From Nocardioides luteus (lineage in GTDB: Bacteria; Actinomycetota; Actinomycetes; Propionibacteriales; Nocardioidaceae), in assembly GCF_000960475.2 (NCBI RefSeq), contig NZ_JZDQ02000024.1, positions 1 through 64,000 on the forward strand: DNA of 64,000 bases, written 5' to 3'. Shown here in pieces: positions 1-8,843 of this stretch. Position 1 is the stretch's first letter; every line of letters starts with the position of its first letter. Both the position numbers and the translations under genes were made by a program. The notes below the pieces were generated by a model. The model did no database searches and was not told the DNA's origin. It was given only the letters and a program-made list of their open reading frames with translations.

Positions 1-1
1 T

Positions 2-22
2 CGGCCGACGCGGGTGACGCCT
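2..22. repeat. Half-copy of a 21-bp intergenic repeat unit
   Basis: The window opens with a unit of the form CGGCCGAC-4 nt-GTGACGCCT. The same unit forms the right arm of the palindrome at 1015-1082 and recurs in tandem at 22063-22281. The partner arm, if present, lies upstream of the window. Confidence 0.55.
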
Positions 23-83
23 CGGCGGTCTTGATCTTCGACCTCGGGTAAAAAGTCGTTACCCGGGGCGGTAACGTAAGGCT

Positions 84-1001
84 GTGAGTGAGCAGCGGCG
101 TGGAGTGATGTTCGGCGTCGCGGCGTACGTCATGTGGGGCGCGTTCCCGCTCTACTTCCCGCTCCTGGAGCCGGCCGGAGCCTGGGAGATCCTGGGACAC
201 CGGGTGGTGTGGTCCCTGGTCGTGGCCGGAGCGCTGGTGCTGCTCGTCGGCCGCCGCCAGCAGGTGGCGGCGATCCTCCGCGACCGGCGCAAGCTCCTGC
301 TGCTGGCGGCGGCTGCCGCGGTGATCTCGATCAACTGGGTGACGTACATCTGGGGGGTCAACAACGGCCGGATCGTGGAGACGAGCCTGGGCTACTTCAC
401 CAACCCGCTGGTCACCATGCTGATGGGCGTGATCATCCTGCGTGAGCGGATGCGGAAGCTGCAGTGGGTGGCGCTGGCGATCGCGTTCGTGGCGGTCGTC
501 GTGCTCACCATCGACTACGGGCGGCTGCCCTGGGTGGCGCTGGTGCTGGCTTTCTCGTTCGGCACCTACGGGCTGCTGAAGAAGAGCGCCGGGGTCGGCC
601 CGTTCGAGTCGCTGGCCGTCGAGACCGCGGTGACGGCGCCGTTCGCGCTGACCCTCATCGTCGCTCTCCAGGCCACCGGCAACGGCACGCTCGTCGGGCA
701 CGGTGTCGTCCACGTACTGCTGCTGATCAGCCTCGGCATCATCACGGTGGTGCCGCTGGCCTGCTTCGGGGCGGCTGCGATCCGGGTGCCGATGGTGACG
801 ATCGGGCTGCTGCAGTACCTCGCGCCCATCCTGCAGTTCGCCGTCGGCGTCTTCATCGCCCACGAGGCGATGCCGCCGGGTCGCTGGGCCGGCTTCGCGA
901 TCGTGTGGGTCGCCCTGGTCATCTTCAGCGCCGAGGCGGTCCACCACCGGCGCAAGGTCCTGCGCACCCTCGTCGCGCCGACGACCCCGACAACCGTCTG
1001 A
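84..1001 (+). CDS. rarD: RarD-type EamA/DMT family permease
   Basis: A 305-residue integral membrane protein of the drug/metabolite transporter superfamily, RarD subfamily. The opening motif (YVMWGAFPLYFPLLEPAGA) and the NWVTYIWGVNNGRIVETSLGY stretch are typical of RarD, and about ten hydrophobic segments run through to residue 290. The length matches the family. The start is a GTG. The gene stands alone and is followed by a very strong palindrome at 1015-1082. The substrate is unknown; chloramphenicol resistance is the historical annotation only. Confidence 0.88.
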   Translation: MSEQRRGVMFGVAAYVMWGAFPLYFPLLEPAGAWEILGHRVVWSLVVAGALVLLVGRRQQVAAILRDRRKLLLLAAAAAVISINWVTYIWGVNNGRIVETSLGYFTNPLVTMLMGVIILRERMRKLQWVALAIAFVAVVVLTIDYGRLPWVALVLAFSFGTYGLLKKSAGVGPFESLAVETAVTAPFALTLIVALQATGNGTLVGHGVVHVLLLISLGIITVVPLACFGAAAIRVPMVTIGLLQYLAPILQFAVGVFIAHEAMPPGRWAGFAIVWVALVIFSAEAVHHRRKVLRTLVAPTTPTTV

Positions 1002-1014
1002 TTCAAAAGCCAGG

Positions 1015-1082
1015 CGAGGCGTCACTCAGGTCGGTCGAGATGGCACCCAGGTGCCATCTCGGCCGACCTGAGTGACGCCTCG
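1015..1082. repeat. Near-perfect 33-bp-stem palindrome (repeat element / terminator-like)
   Basis: The two arms (1015-1047 and 1050-1082) pair over 33 positions with a 2-nt loop and a single G/T mismatch at 1035/1062. It follows the rarD stop and has no T-tract, so it may end transcription but also looks like a dispersed intergenic palindrome. Its right arm equals the unit at positions 2-22. Confidence 0.75.
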
Positions 1083-1210
1083 GCGACCGGGGGACGTCCA
1101 AGGGGCGGAACGATCGTGCGTTTTCACATTCACTCGGCTAACTCAAGTATTCTCCTCGACATTCGTAACCCGATCGACCTTGACTCGGCAGGGCAGAAGT
1201 GAGGAACCAG

Positions 1211-2287
1211 ATGAAGAAGATCAAGGTTGCAGTGGCCCTGGCCGCTGCGAGCATCCTGACCTTGACCGCGTGCGGTGGCTCCGGTGGCGGCAGTGACGCG
1301 GAGTCGATCTCCATCGTCGGCTTCGCCGTCCCCGAGACGGCCAACAAGGCGATCGCCAAGGAGTTCAACAAGACTCCCGAGGGCAAGGGCGTCACCTTCG
1401 AGACCTCCTACGGCGCCTCGGGCGACCAGAGCCGTGCGGTCGAGGCCGGCCTGAAGGCCGACTACGTCCACCTGTCCGTCGGCACCGACGTGCAGCGCCT
1501 GGAGAAGGCCGGCCTGGTCGACCCGAAGTGGGACGACGGCCCGAACAAGGGCATCGTGTCCAGCTCGATCGTCGTGCTGGGTGTCCGCAAGGGCAACCCG
1601 AAGAACATCCAGGGCTGGGACGACCTGATCAAGCCGGGCGTCGGTGTGGTCACCGCCAACCCGGCCTCGTCCGGCGCGGCCCGCTGGAACGCGCTGGCCG
1701 CCTGGGGCTCCGTCGTGAAGAACGGTGGCACCGAGGCGGAGGGCAAGGCGTACCTCGACAAGCTCTTCAAGAACGTCGTCACGCTGACCAACTCCGGCCG
1801 CGACGCCACCACCGCCTTCCTCGGCGGCACCGGTGACGTACTGCTCGCCTACGAGAACGAGGCGATCCTGGCCTCCCAGCAGGGCGAGGGCTTCGACTAC
1901 ATCATCCCGGACTCCACGGTGCTGATCGAGAACCCCGGCGCCATCCTCAAGGACTCCTCCAAGCCGTCCCAGGACTGGCTCGACTTCGTCCTCGACCCCA
2001 AGGGCGGGCAGAAGCAGTTCGCGCTGACCGGCTTCCGTCCGGTCAACACCGAGAACCCCGGCGTCGTCGACTGGGACGCCATCGGTCTCAAGCCCGAGGA
2101 CATCAAGGGTGCCAAGGACCCGGCCGACCCGTTCCCGGCGCCGAAGCAGCTCCTCACCCTGGAGAACGACTTCGGCGGCCGCGACTGGTCGGGCGTCAAG
2201 GAGAAGCTCTTCGGCACCGGTGAGGACGGCGAGGCCCTCGGCATCGTGACCGACGCCATCGCCAAGTCCGGCAAGGCCTCCCAGTAG
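1211..2287 (+). CDS. sbp: Sulfate ABC transporter substrate-binding lipoprotein
   Basis: Periplasmic-type solute-binding protein of the Sbp/CysP sulfate/thiosulfate family, about 358 residues, anchored outside the membrane. A lysine-rich start and hydrophobic stretch end in a lipobox (LTAC, then GGSGGG), so it is a lipoprotein. Family signatures include SYGASGDQSRAVEAGLKADY and TANPASSGAARWN. I place the start at ATG 1211, about 7 nt after a GTGAGGA ribosome site; a GTG at 1199 in the same frame is possible. It is the first gene of an operon with two permeases and an ATPase 7-14 nt apart or overlapping. Confidence 0.93.
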   Translation: MKKIKVAVALAAASILTLTACGGSGGGSDAESISIVGFAVPETANKAIAKEFNKTPEGKGVTFETSYGASGDQSRAVEAGLKADYVHLSVGTDVQRLEKAGLVDPKWDDGPNKGIVSSSIVVLGVRKGNPKNIQGWDDLIKPGVGVVTANPASSGAARWNALAAWGSVVKNGGTEAEGKAYLDKLFKNVVTLTNSGRDATTAFLGGTGDVLLAYENEAILASQQGEGFDYIIPDSTVLIENPGAILKDSSKPSQDWLDFVLDPKGGQKQFALTGFRPVNTENPGVVDWDAIGLKPEDIKGAKDPADPFPAPKQLLTLENDFGGRDWSGVKEKLFGTGEDGEALGIVTDAIAKSGKASQ

Positions 2288-2294
2288 TCACGTC

Positions 2295-3143
2295 ATGACG
2301 ACAACCATCCCTACGGTCGAGCCGGCTGCGCCGCGTTCGCGGAGCAGCCGGCCGGCCACCACTCTGACAAGGACCAGCGGCATCGGGCTCGGCGTCACGA
2401 TGCTCTGGTTCAGCCTGCTCGTCCTCATCCCGCTGGTCGCGGTGATCATCACCGCGTCCAGCGGGGGCTGGTCCGCCTTCGCGCACCAGCTCGGCAACGA
2501 GCAGACCGCCTCCGCGATCTGGCTGACGATCCGCGCGGCCATCGTGGTCACGCTGATCAACGTCGTCGTCGGCACCGTCATCGCCTGGGTGCTGGTGCGC
2601 GACAAGTTCTGGGGCAAGGGCCTGCTCGAGGTCATCATCGACATCCCGTTCGCGCTGCCGACGATCGTCGCGGGTCTCGTGCTGCTCTCCCTCTACGGCA
2701 CGTCGTCGCCGCTCGGGCTCCATTGGGCCAACACGTCGATGTCGGTCTACCTGGCCCTCGCCTTCGTGACGTTGCCCTTCGTCGTACGCATGGTGCAGCC
2801 CGTCCTCGAGGAGCTGGACGCCGACGTGGAGGAGGCGGCTGCCTCCCTGGGAGCCTCGCGGTTCACCACGTTCCGGCGGATCATCCTGCCCTCGCTGGCG
2901 CCCGCGATCGCGGCGGGGGCGGCGCTCTCCTTCGCGCGCGGGATGGGGGAGTACGGCTCCCTGGTCCTGCTCTCGGGCAACCTGCCGTTCAAGTCCGAGG
3001 TCGCCTCGGTGCGGATCCTGTCCGCGATCGAGAACGACAACCCGGAGGGCGCGGCGGCGATCGCGGCGATGCTGCTCGTGGTCTCGCTGCTCGTCATCGT
3101 CGTCCTCGACCTGGTCCAGAGGAGGATGGTCCGCCGTGGCTGA
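2295..3143 (+). CDS. cysT: Sulfate ABC transporter permease CysT
   Basis: A 282-residue inner-membrane permease with six predicted hydrophobic segments and the cytoplasmic EAA-type loop (EEAAASLGASRFTTFRRI, about residues 178-195) that contacts the ATPase. The DIPFALPTIVAGLVLL stretch is typical of CysT/CysU. It starts 7 nt after sbp and overlaps cysW by 8 nt, indicating translational coupling in the sulfate uptake operon. Confidence 0.93.
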   Translation: MTTTIPTVEPAAPRSRSSRPATTLTRTSGIGLGVTMLWFSLLVLIPLVAVIITASSGGWSAFAHQLGNEQTASAIWLTIRAAIVVTLINVVVGTVIAWVLVRDKFWGKGLLEVIIDIPFALPTIVAGLVLLSLYGTSSPLGLHWANTSMSVYLALAFVTLPFVVRMVQPVLEELDADVEEAAASLGASRFTTFRRIILPSLAPAIAAGAALSFARGMGEYGSLVLLSGNLPFKSEVASVRILSAIENDNPEGAAAIAAMLLVVSLLVIVVLDLVQRRMVRRG

Positions 3144-3978
3144 GACCCGTCGCGCTCCGCGCACCCCACTGACGTACGTCCTCCGGCTGGTCGTCATCGC
3201 CTATCTGGGCCTGCTGGTGGCCTGGCCGGTGGTGCTGGTCGCCTGGAACGCCTTCCACGTGCCCGACGTCGGGTTCACCACCGAGGCGTTCGCAGGGATC
3301 TTCGGCGACCCGCAGATGATGCACGCGATCCAGCTGACCTGCATGGCCGCGGTGGTCGCGACGCTGATCAACCTGGTCTTCGGCGTCTCGATCTCGCTGC
3401 TCCTCGTCCGGACCGAGTTCCCGGGCAAGCGGGTCCTGAGCGCCCTCATCGACCTGCCGCTCTCGGTCTCTCCGATCGTCGTAGGCCTGGCGCTCGTGCT
3501 GGTCTACGGCGGCCGCGACGGCTGGTTCGGGCCGACGCTCGAGTCGGCCGGCATCCAGGTCATCTTCGCGACCCCCGGGATCATCATGGCGACCGCGTTC
3601 GTGTCGCTGCCGCTGGTGATCCGCGAGGTCATCCCGGTGCTCGAGGAGATCGGCACCGAGCAGGAGCAGGCCGCGGCGTCGCTGGGGGCGAGCTCCTGGC
3701 AGACGTTCTGGCGGATCACCCTGCCGGGCATCAAGTGGGCCGTCATCTACGGCGTCGTGCTCACCCTGGCCCGCTCGCTCGGCGAGTTCGGCGCGGTCAA
3801 GGTCGTCTCGGGCAACGTGCTCGGCCAGACCCGCACCGCCACCCTCGCGGTCGAGGAGAAGTACCTGAACTTCGACCAGCAGGGCGCGTACGCCGTCGCC
3901 TTCCTCCTCGCCAGCGTCTCGGTCATCTGCATCCTCGTCGTCTTCGTGCTGCGCGCCCGTGGTGCGCGCGTGCGCTGA
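3136..3978 (+). CDS. cysW: Sulfate ABC transporter permease CysW
   Basis: A 280-residue membrane permease, partner of CysT. It has the CysW-like DLPLSVSPIVVGLALVLVYG segment and an EAA loop (EQAAASLGASSWQTFWRI). The GTG start lies inside the cysT 3' end. With CysT it forms the heterodimeric channel for sulfate/thiosulfate import. The ATPase gene follows after 14 nt. Confidence 0.93.
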   Translation: MAETRRAPRTPLTYVLRLVVIAYLGLLVAWPVVLVAWNAFHVPDVGFTTEAFAGIFGDPQMMHAIQLTCMAAVVATLINLVFGVSISLLLVRTEFPGKRVLSALIDLPLSVSPIVVGLALVLVYGGRDGWFGPTLESAGIQVIFATPGIIMATAFVSLPLVIREVIPVLEEIGTEQEQAAASLGASSWQTFWRITLPGIKWAVIYGVVLTLARSLGEFGAVKVVSGNVLGQTRTATLAVEEKYLNFDQQGAYAVAFLLASVSVICILVVFVLRARGARVR

Positions 3979-3992
3979 AAGGACCACATCCC

Positions 3993-4970
3993 ATGAGCAT
4001 CGAAGTAAGTGGTGTCAACAAGCGTTACGGCGACTTCGTGGCGCTGGAGGACATCAACCTGACCATCCCGACCGGGCAGCTGACGGCACTGTTGGGGCCC
4101 TCCGGTGGCGGTAAGACCACGCTGCTGCGGGTCATCGCTGGGCTGGAGACGCCCGACTCCGGGTCGGTCGTGATCGAGGGCAAGGACGCGACGTCGCTGC
4201 CCGTGCAGAAGCGCAACGTCGGCTTCGTCTTCCAGCACTACGCCGCGTTCAAACACCTCTCGGTGGCCAAGAACGTCGCCTTCGGGCTGGAGATCCGCAA
4301 GCGGCCTCGTGCAGAGATCGCCGCGAAGGTGGAGGAGCTGCTCGAGCTCGTCCACCTCTCGCAGTTCGCCAACCGGCTGCCCTCGCAGCTCTCCGGCGGC
4401 CAGCGGCAGCGGATGGCGCTGGCGCGCGCCCTGGCGATCGAGCCGTCCGTGCTGCTGCTCGACGAGCCGTTCGGGGCGTTGGACGCGAAGGTACGCAAGG
4501 AGCTGCGCGACTGGCTGCGCCGCCTCCACGACGAGGTGCACGTGACCACCGTCTTCGTGACCCACGACCAGGAGGAGGCCCTCGAGGTCGCCGACGAGAT
4601 CGTGGTCGTCAACCAGGGCGGGATCGAGCAGATCGGCACCCCCGAGCAGCTCTACGACGAGCCCGCCAACGACTTCGTGATGTCGTTCCTCGGCGACGTG
4701 ACCACGCTCGGCGGCGCCCTGATCCGCCCGCACGACGTCGAGGTCACCCCGTCGCCGATCTCCGAGCACTCGCTCGAGGGCACGGTCTCGCGCGTCCTGC
4801 GGATCGGCTTCGAGGTGCGCCTCACGGTCCTCACCGACGACGGTGAGGTCGTGACCGCCGAGCTGACGCGTACGCATGCCCGGGCTCTGCAGCTCGAGGA
4901 GGGCGTCAACGTGTTCGTGACGCCGTCGCCGGGGGCGTACACGATGCCGGCGCCTTCGCCGGCGGCGTAG
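3993..4970 (+). CDS. cysA: Sulfate ABC transporter ATP-binding protein CysA
   Basis: A 325-residue ABC ATPase that energises sulfate import. Walker A (GPSGGGKTT) is at residues 35-43, the signature LSGGQ at 133-137, Walker B LLLDEP at 154-159, and the switch histidine lies in FVTHDQEEALE. The C-terminal part (about 245-325) is a TOBE-like regulatory domain. The start is an ATG after GAAAGGACC. Last gene of the operon; a cluster of hairpins separates it from the convergent Rrf2 gene. Confidence 0.95.
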   Translation: MSIEVSGVNKRYGDFVALEDINLTIPTGQLTALLGPSGGGKTTLLRVIAGLETPDSGSVVIEGKDATSLPVQKRNVGFVFQHYAAFKHLSVAKNVAFGLEIRKRPRAEIAAKVEELLELVHLSQFANRLPSQLSGGQRQRMALARALAIEPSVLLLDEPFGALDAKVRKELRDWLRRLHDEVHVTTVFVTHDQEEALEVADEIVVVNQGGIEQIGTPEQLYDEPANDFVMSFLGDVTTLGGALIRPHDVEVTPSPISEHSLEGTVSRVLRIGFEVRLTVLTDDGEVVTAELTRTHARALQLEEGVNVFVTPSPGAYTMPAPSPAA

Positions 4971-4975
4971 GGGAG

Positions 4976-5060
4976 GGATACCCGGTTAACCGGTGAAACC
5001 TGCACTTCTCAGGTGTTGCAATGCCAGAGAAGTGCAGGAATACCCGGTGAACCGGGTATT
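4976..5060. terminator. Compound hairpin between convergent cysA and Rrf2 genes
   Basis: A 12-bp stem (4999-5010 with 5027-5038) is followed directly by a second hairpin (5039-5048 with 5051-5060, 2-nt loop). The flank at 4979-4993 carries a related CCGGTTAACCGG palindrome. No T-tract follows. The position between two converging genes suggests a bidirectional terminator, or a dispersed palindromic repeat serving that role. Confidence 0.6.
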
Positions 5061-5068
5061 CCTTCGCG

Positions 5069-5533
5069 TCAGTGAGGCAGCCAAGCCTCGTCGCGCGCGG
5101 TGCGGGTGGTGACCTCGTCGGGCAGCTCACGAGAGGCGAGATCGGCGATGGAGACCTTCTCGAAGACCTCGCGGAGCGAGTCGCGCGCGGCGATCCAGAC
5201 GTGCTGGAGGACATCGGCGCGCTCGTTGTAGGTGACCCCCTCGGGGCGCAGGCCATAGACCGAGACCAGCGGGCCGTCGACGGCGCGGATCACATCGGCG
5301 ACAGAGACGTCCGACGCCTTGCGGGCCAGGCGCCAACCGCCGGACTGGCCGCGCTGTGAGATGACGACGCCGGCCTTGCGGAGGTCGGCGAGGATCGCCT
5401 GCAGGAACCCGTGAGGGATCTCCTGGGCGCGGCCGAGCTCCTCGGCGCTGACAGCTTTTCCGTCCTCGCGCGCGGCCATCTCGATGAGGGCGCGGAGGGC
5501 GTAGTCGGACTTGGCAGATACTCGCACGACCAC
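5069..5533 (-). CDS. Rrf2 family transcriptional regulator
   Basis: A 154-residue regulator with an N-terminal winged HTH (SAKSDYALRALIEMAARE, then EIPHGFLQAILADLRKAGVV and the wing SQRGQSGGWRLAR). It has no cysteine at all, so it cannot bind an Fe-S cluster as IscR or NsrR do; a CymR-like role sensing sulfur status is a reasonable guess from the convergent sulfate transporter. The start used is GTG 5533. A dyad just upstream (5534-5556) may be its own operator. Confidence 0.85.
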   Translation of the reverse strand: MVVRVSAKSDYALRALIEMAAREDGKAVSAEELGRAQEIPHGFLQAILADLRKAGVVISQRGQSGGWRLARKASDVSVADVIRAVDGPLVSVYGLRPEGVTYNERADVLQHVWIAARDSLREVFEKVSIADLASRELPDEVTTRTARDEAWLPH

Positions 5534-5556
5534 ATTCTTGCAGATGAATGCAGAAT
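5534..5556. promoter_or_regulatory. Candidate Rrf2 operator (imperfect dyad)
   Basis: Read on the minus strand, ATTCTGCA and TGCAAGAAT flank six bases, a dyad with one extra base in the right arm. It touches the start codon of the Rrf2 gene, so autoregulation is plausible. No clear second copy is seen ahead of sbp. Confidence 0.4.
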
Positions 5557-5566
5557 TTCGCTCAAT

Positions 5567-6061
5567 CTAGTGGTCAAGTCCACTTTCATTCGCGAGCGTC
5601 TCGGCCCGAGCCTTGAGCGCCTCGGCGTGACGCCGGAAGCCCTCGGCGACCCGCTCGGGACCGGCCAGCCCCACCAGCGGACCGGAGAAGTCCTCGACCG
5701 TCTCGTAACGCGTCGGCCCGCCCGGTCGCTGGGTCAGTCGCTGGTGACGTACGCCCCGGACCAGGCCGAGCCGCGCCGGCCAGCCCTCGTAGACATAGGC
5801 CAGGTACGCAACCCCCACCCCGTCCCCGCCTACGACCGGCGGCTCGAGCGCCGAGATCCGCTCGGGTGAGCGCGTGTGGCCACCGTTCGCCCAGGTCACA
5901 TGCAGGATGATCGGGTTGCCCACCGCCGCCGGCCGCGCGGTCTCGGCGCGGACGACGAACGGGTTCCAGGCGGCGTACGACTCGGTCTCGACCATCACCC
6001 GCCACACCACCTCGATCGGGGCGTCGATCTCGGCTGACGCTCTCGGAGGCTCGTAGGTCAC
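5567..6061 (-). CDS. SRPBCC (START-like) domain protein
   Basis: A 164-residue protein of the SRPBCC/polyketide-cyclase-like fold, which binds hydrophobic ligands. The opening ASAEIDAPIEVVWRVMVETE and YAAWNPFV are the standard first strand and helix of this superfamily. The start is GTG 6061. No catalytic function can be assigned. It lies upstream of the Rrf2 gene in the same orientation with a 33-nt gap. Confidence 0.75.
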   Translation of the reverse strand: MTYEPPRASAEIDAPIEVVWRVMVETESYAAWNPFVVRAETARPAAVGNPIILHVTWANGGHTRSPERISALEPPVVGGDGVGVAYLAYVYEGWPARLGLVRGVRHQRLTQRPGGPTRYETVEDFSGPLVGLAGPERVAEGFRRHAEALKARAETLANESGLDH

Positions 6062-6101
6062 AGCCGGAGCCTAGTGCTGAAGTCTGTGCTCCCACCGGGA
6101 G

Positions 6102-6827
6102 TCAGGCGAGCTCGATCAGGCCGTAGTGCCCGTCGTACCGGTGATACAGCACGCTGCCGGCACCGGTTTCCGCTTCGAGGTAGAAGACGAACGGCTCACT
6201 GTCAGCCTCGAGCCGGGCACGCGCCTGGTCTTCGGTCAGCGACGGCGGCGAAGGTGCCTGGATCGCCGAAGGGAGACGGTGCACCAGCGCGGGCGCGTCC
6301 GAAGCGGCGTCTCGGTAGAGGAAGAAGTCGTGGTCGAGCAGGTCCATCTCGTACGCCGCCTGCTCGGCGGTCATCGAGGCGCTTGCGAACGACTTGTGTC
6401 GGACCACCTCCCGGGTCCCCTCCGACCTGGGGAAGTAGGGGACCCGGCGGCTCGGAGGGTCGCCATGACGCCACTCGTGCTCGGCCGGGGTGCGCGTGCG
6501 GCGGTGCCTGGTGCGGTTGCGATCCTGCAGATGTGCCAGCTGTCGGCGCAGCCGGTACTCCAACTCGTCGACGGCCTCCGGCATGGTCGGGGCTGCTGCC
6601 TTCGCCCTCACCATGAGTCCGTCGACGTTCGCCGACGCTTCCGCGATGGCGTGGTTCTCCGCCGCTGGGTTGTGCCGCCAGTCCAGTACGACGTGCGCCT
6701 GCAACACCGGTCCGTGCGCGACGCCCAGTGCCGTGGAGATCTTGCTCCGCGCGTACTTTCCGGCGTACTCGCCGACGTTGCCGCGCAGGGTGACTGTGAC
6801 CGGGATCGGCTCCTTCGTGAGCGCCAT
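6102..6827 (-). CDS. hpf: Long-form ribosome hibernation factor (HPF/RaiA family)
   Basis: A 241-residue protein starting at ATG 6827 after a strong GAGAGGAGG site; an upstream extension in frame lacks a ribosome site. The N-terminal part (about 1-105) is a diverged S30AE/RaiA domain. The C-terminal part contains two copies of the dimerisation module: one with DLLDHDFFLYRDA, the second ending in VLYHRYDGHYGLIEL. Tandem C-terminal modules are known in the mycobacterial Rv0079-type dormancy proteins. It is divergent from the 7024 gene across a 196-bp region with a DosR-like dyad. Confidence 0.82.
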   Translation of the reverse strand: MALTKEPIPVTVTLRGNVGEYAGKYARSKISTALGVAHGPVLQAHVVLDWRHNPAAENHAIAEASANVDGLMVRAKAAAPTMPEAVDELEYRLRRQLAHLQDRNRTRHRRTRTPAEHEWRHGDPPSRRVPYFPRSEGTREVVRHKSFASASMTAEQAAYEMDLLDHDFFLYRDAASDAPALVHRLPSAIQAPSPPSLTEDQARARLEADSEPFVFYLEAETGAGSVLYHRYDGHYGLIELA

Positions 6828-6889
6828 CGCCCCTCCTCTCGAGGCTCTATCAGCCACCTCCGATGCAACCCTCGCGTCGCCCGTACGGG

Positions 6890-6909
6890 TTAGTGGCCAA
6901 GGTCCTGGG
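6890..6909. promoter_or_regulatory. Possible DosR-like dyad between hpf and ybdK-type gene
   Basis: The bases TTAGTGGCCAAGGTCCTGGG resemble the mycobacterial DosR box (TTSGGGACTWWAGTCCCSAA) at roughly 12 of 20 positions. Its place between divergent genes and the Rv0079-like nature of hpf make hypoxia control worth considering. The match is weak. Confidence 0.25.
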
Positions 6910-7023
6910 GTGGGGTGCCTCTCGACCCGGGGCAGGCCATTCGTCCGCATCGAGAGTGCTGATCGGCCCTACCCGCCTCGTGGTGGGCCTTCGAGGCTGG
7001 TGAGCGTGCAGGAGCTCGGACAG

Positions 7024-8199
7024 ATGAGACCCACCGACACGGCCCGCGACCCACACGTGGGCGGACTGGGCGGCTCGACCGATGTCATCGACGCGCCGAC
7101 CGTAGGCGTCGAGGAGGAGTTCACGCTGCTGGACCCGCGCAGCGGCGCGGTCGTTCCGGCGGCGATCGAGATCATTCGCGAGTGCGGCTACCCGACACAC
7201 GTCGTCACCGAGTCGATGAGGTTCATGGTGGAGACGCGGACGCCGGTGTGCACCACGCTCGCGGAGGTCCACGATGCACTGAGCGCGATGCGTCGCCGGG
7301 TCGCGGAGGTCGCGAGCCACCACGGGGCCATGGTCGTCGCGACAGGAGTGGCGCCGTTCGGGCTGCCCGACCCGCCTCCGGTGACGGATGAACCTCGCTA
7401 CAACGAGCTCGCCAGGCGTTTCCCGGTGGCCATGCGTACCAACGGAACCTGCGGCTGCCATGTGCACGTGGGTGTTCCGACCAGGCAGGTCGCCGTGGAC
7501 GCTCTGCTCCGGCTCCGGGCCTGGTTGCCGCCACTCATAGCCCTGACGGCGAACTCGCCCATCTGGGAAGGCGCGGTCACCGGTTGGGCCAGCAGACGCT
7601 TCCTCCTGGCGTCCCGCTGGCCGACCCTCATGCCCGCGCCACCGGTGCGCTCGGTCGAGGAGTACGACCAGATGGTCGACCAGGCCGTCGCGGCGGGCCG
7701 GGCATTGGACAGGCGCAGCGTGTACTTCCTGGCGCGCCTCTCGCCCCGATACCCCACCATCGAGGTCAGGGCGGCCGACATGAGCCTGACGGCCGAGGAG
7801 GCCGCGGCGTACGCGGGACTCGTCCGGGCGCTGGTCGGCATGGCGGTCGACGATGCCGCAGCCGGTCGGCCCGTGGTGCCCGTTCGTCAGGACCTGCTTC
7901 GGCGGTCCTGTCTGTCGGCTGCCCGTGACGGCCTGGGCGGGATCGTGATCGATCCGCAGAGCGGCCGTCCTCTCCGCTCCTGGGAACTCATCGACGCCAT
8001 GGTCACCCGGGTTCGACCGCAGCTGCGCGCACATGGAGACGAAGCCTCGGTGCTCTCGACCATCGATCGCCTACGCCGGGTCGGGGGCGGAGCCGACAGG
8101 CAGCGTCGGCTGTTCCGGCGAGCAGGCTCGCCTGCTGCGTTCACCGCCGCTCTCGCGGCAACCACCACTGGTGGACTCGGTGCCGGCCCTGCGCGGTGA
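7024..8199 (+). CDS. Carboxylate-amine ligase, YbdK/GCS2 family
   Basis: About 391 residues of the glutamate-cysteine ligase 2 family. The hallmark VGVEEEFTLLDP lies near residue 28, followed by MRTNGTCGCHVHVGVP and PTIEVRAADM, which carry metal and ATP contacts in this family. I use ATG 7024, about 9 nt after GGAG; GTG 7000 is an alternative. YbdK proteins have weak glutamate-cysteine ligase activity in vitro, so a role in low-molecular-weight thiol synthesis is unproven. Ends 3 nt before the convergent yajQ. Confidence 0.85.
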   Translation: MRPTDTARDPHVGGLGGSTDVIDAPTVGVEEEFTLLDPRSGAVVPAAIEIIRECGYPTHVVTESMRFMVETRTPVCTTLAEVHDALSAMRRRVAEVASHHGAMVVATGVAPFGLPDPPPVTDEPRYNELARRFPVAMRTNGTCGCHVHVGVPTRQVAVDALLRLRAWLPPLIALTANSPIWEGAVTGWASRRFLLASRWPTLMPAPPVRSVEEYDQMVDQAVAAGRALDRRSVYFLARLSPRYPTIEVRAADMSLTAEEAAAYAGLVRALVGMAVDDAAAGRPVVPVRQDLLRRSCLSAARDGLGGIVIDPQSGRPLRSWELIDAMVTRVRPQLRAHGDEASVLSTIDRLRRVGGGADRQRRLFRRAGSPAAFTAALAATTTGGLGAGPAR

Positions 8200-8202
8200 T
8201 CG

Positions 8203-8694
8203 TCAGCGGTAGTTGATGAACTGCACCGCGAAGTCGTAGTCCTGCGCCTTGACCAGCGAGATCACGGTCTGCAGGTCGTCGCGCTTCTTGGAGGAGACGC
8301 GGAGCTCGTCGCCCTGGATCTGCGCCTTGACGCCCTTGGGGCCCTCGTCGCGGATCAGCTTGGAGATCTTCTTCGCGTCCTCGGAGGAGATGCCCTCCTT
8401 GAGCGTGATCGAGATCTTCGACTGCTGCCCCGACTGGCGCGGCTCGCTCGCGTCGAGGATCTTCAGCGACTGCTGGCGCTTGATCAGCTTGTCCTGGAAG
8501 ACCGAGAGCACCGCGCTGGCCCGGTCGTCGGCGGAGGCGGAGATCTCGATCGCGTGCTCACCGCTCCATTCGATGGTTGCGTTGGTCCCCTTGAAGTCGA
8601 ACCGCGTCGCCACCTCACGTGCGGCTTGGCTCAGCGCGTTGTCGACCTCCTGGCGGTCGATCTTGCTCACGATGTCGAACGACGAGTCAGCCAT
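8203..8694 (-). CDS. yajQ: YajQ family nucleotide-binding protein
   Basis: A 163-residue YajQ/UPF0234 protein. The N-terminus ADSSFDIVSKIDRQEVDNAL and the RFDFKGT motif are diagnostic. Family members bind nucleotides or cyclic di-GMP and some act in phage or stress biology; the role here is not known. The start ATG 8694 follows an AGAGG-type site. Confidence 0.92.
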   Translation of the reverse strand: MADSSFDIVSKIDRQEVDNALSQAAREVATRFDFKGTNATIEWSGEHAIEISASADDRASAVLSVFQDKLIKRQQSLKILDASEPRQSGQQSKISITLKEGISSEDAKKISKLIRDEGPKGVKAQIQGDELRVSSKKRDDLQTVISLVKAQDYDFAVQFINYR

Positions 8695-8843
8695 GACTCT
8701 CTCCTCTAGCCTCTGACCAGGACGGTGCCCCGGGAACGTACCTGTCTCACCCTAGGACCTCGTGCCGTTTTCGTACGCCGCCAGCCCCTGCGCTATTGTT
8801 TCGTGCTGTCGCGATCCGTCTCCGACGGGACGCGCACAACCCA

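Noticed and set aside
1124..1153. Promoter for sbp (TTCACA and TATTCT)
   Set aside because: The spacing of 19 bp and the weak boxes are not convincing; left out of the feature list.
6828..6950. N-terminal extension of hpf
   Set aside because: The frame is open, but a strong GAGAGGAGG site directly precedes ATG 6827 and family similarity begins there.
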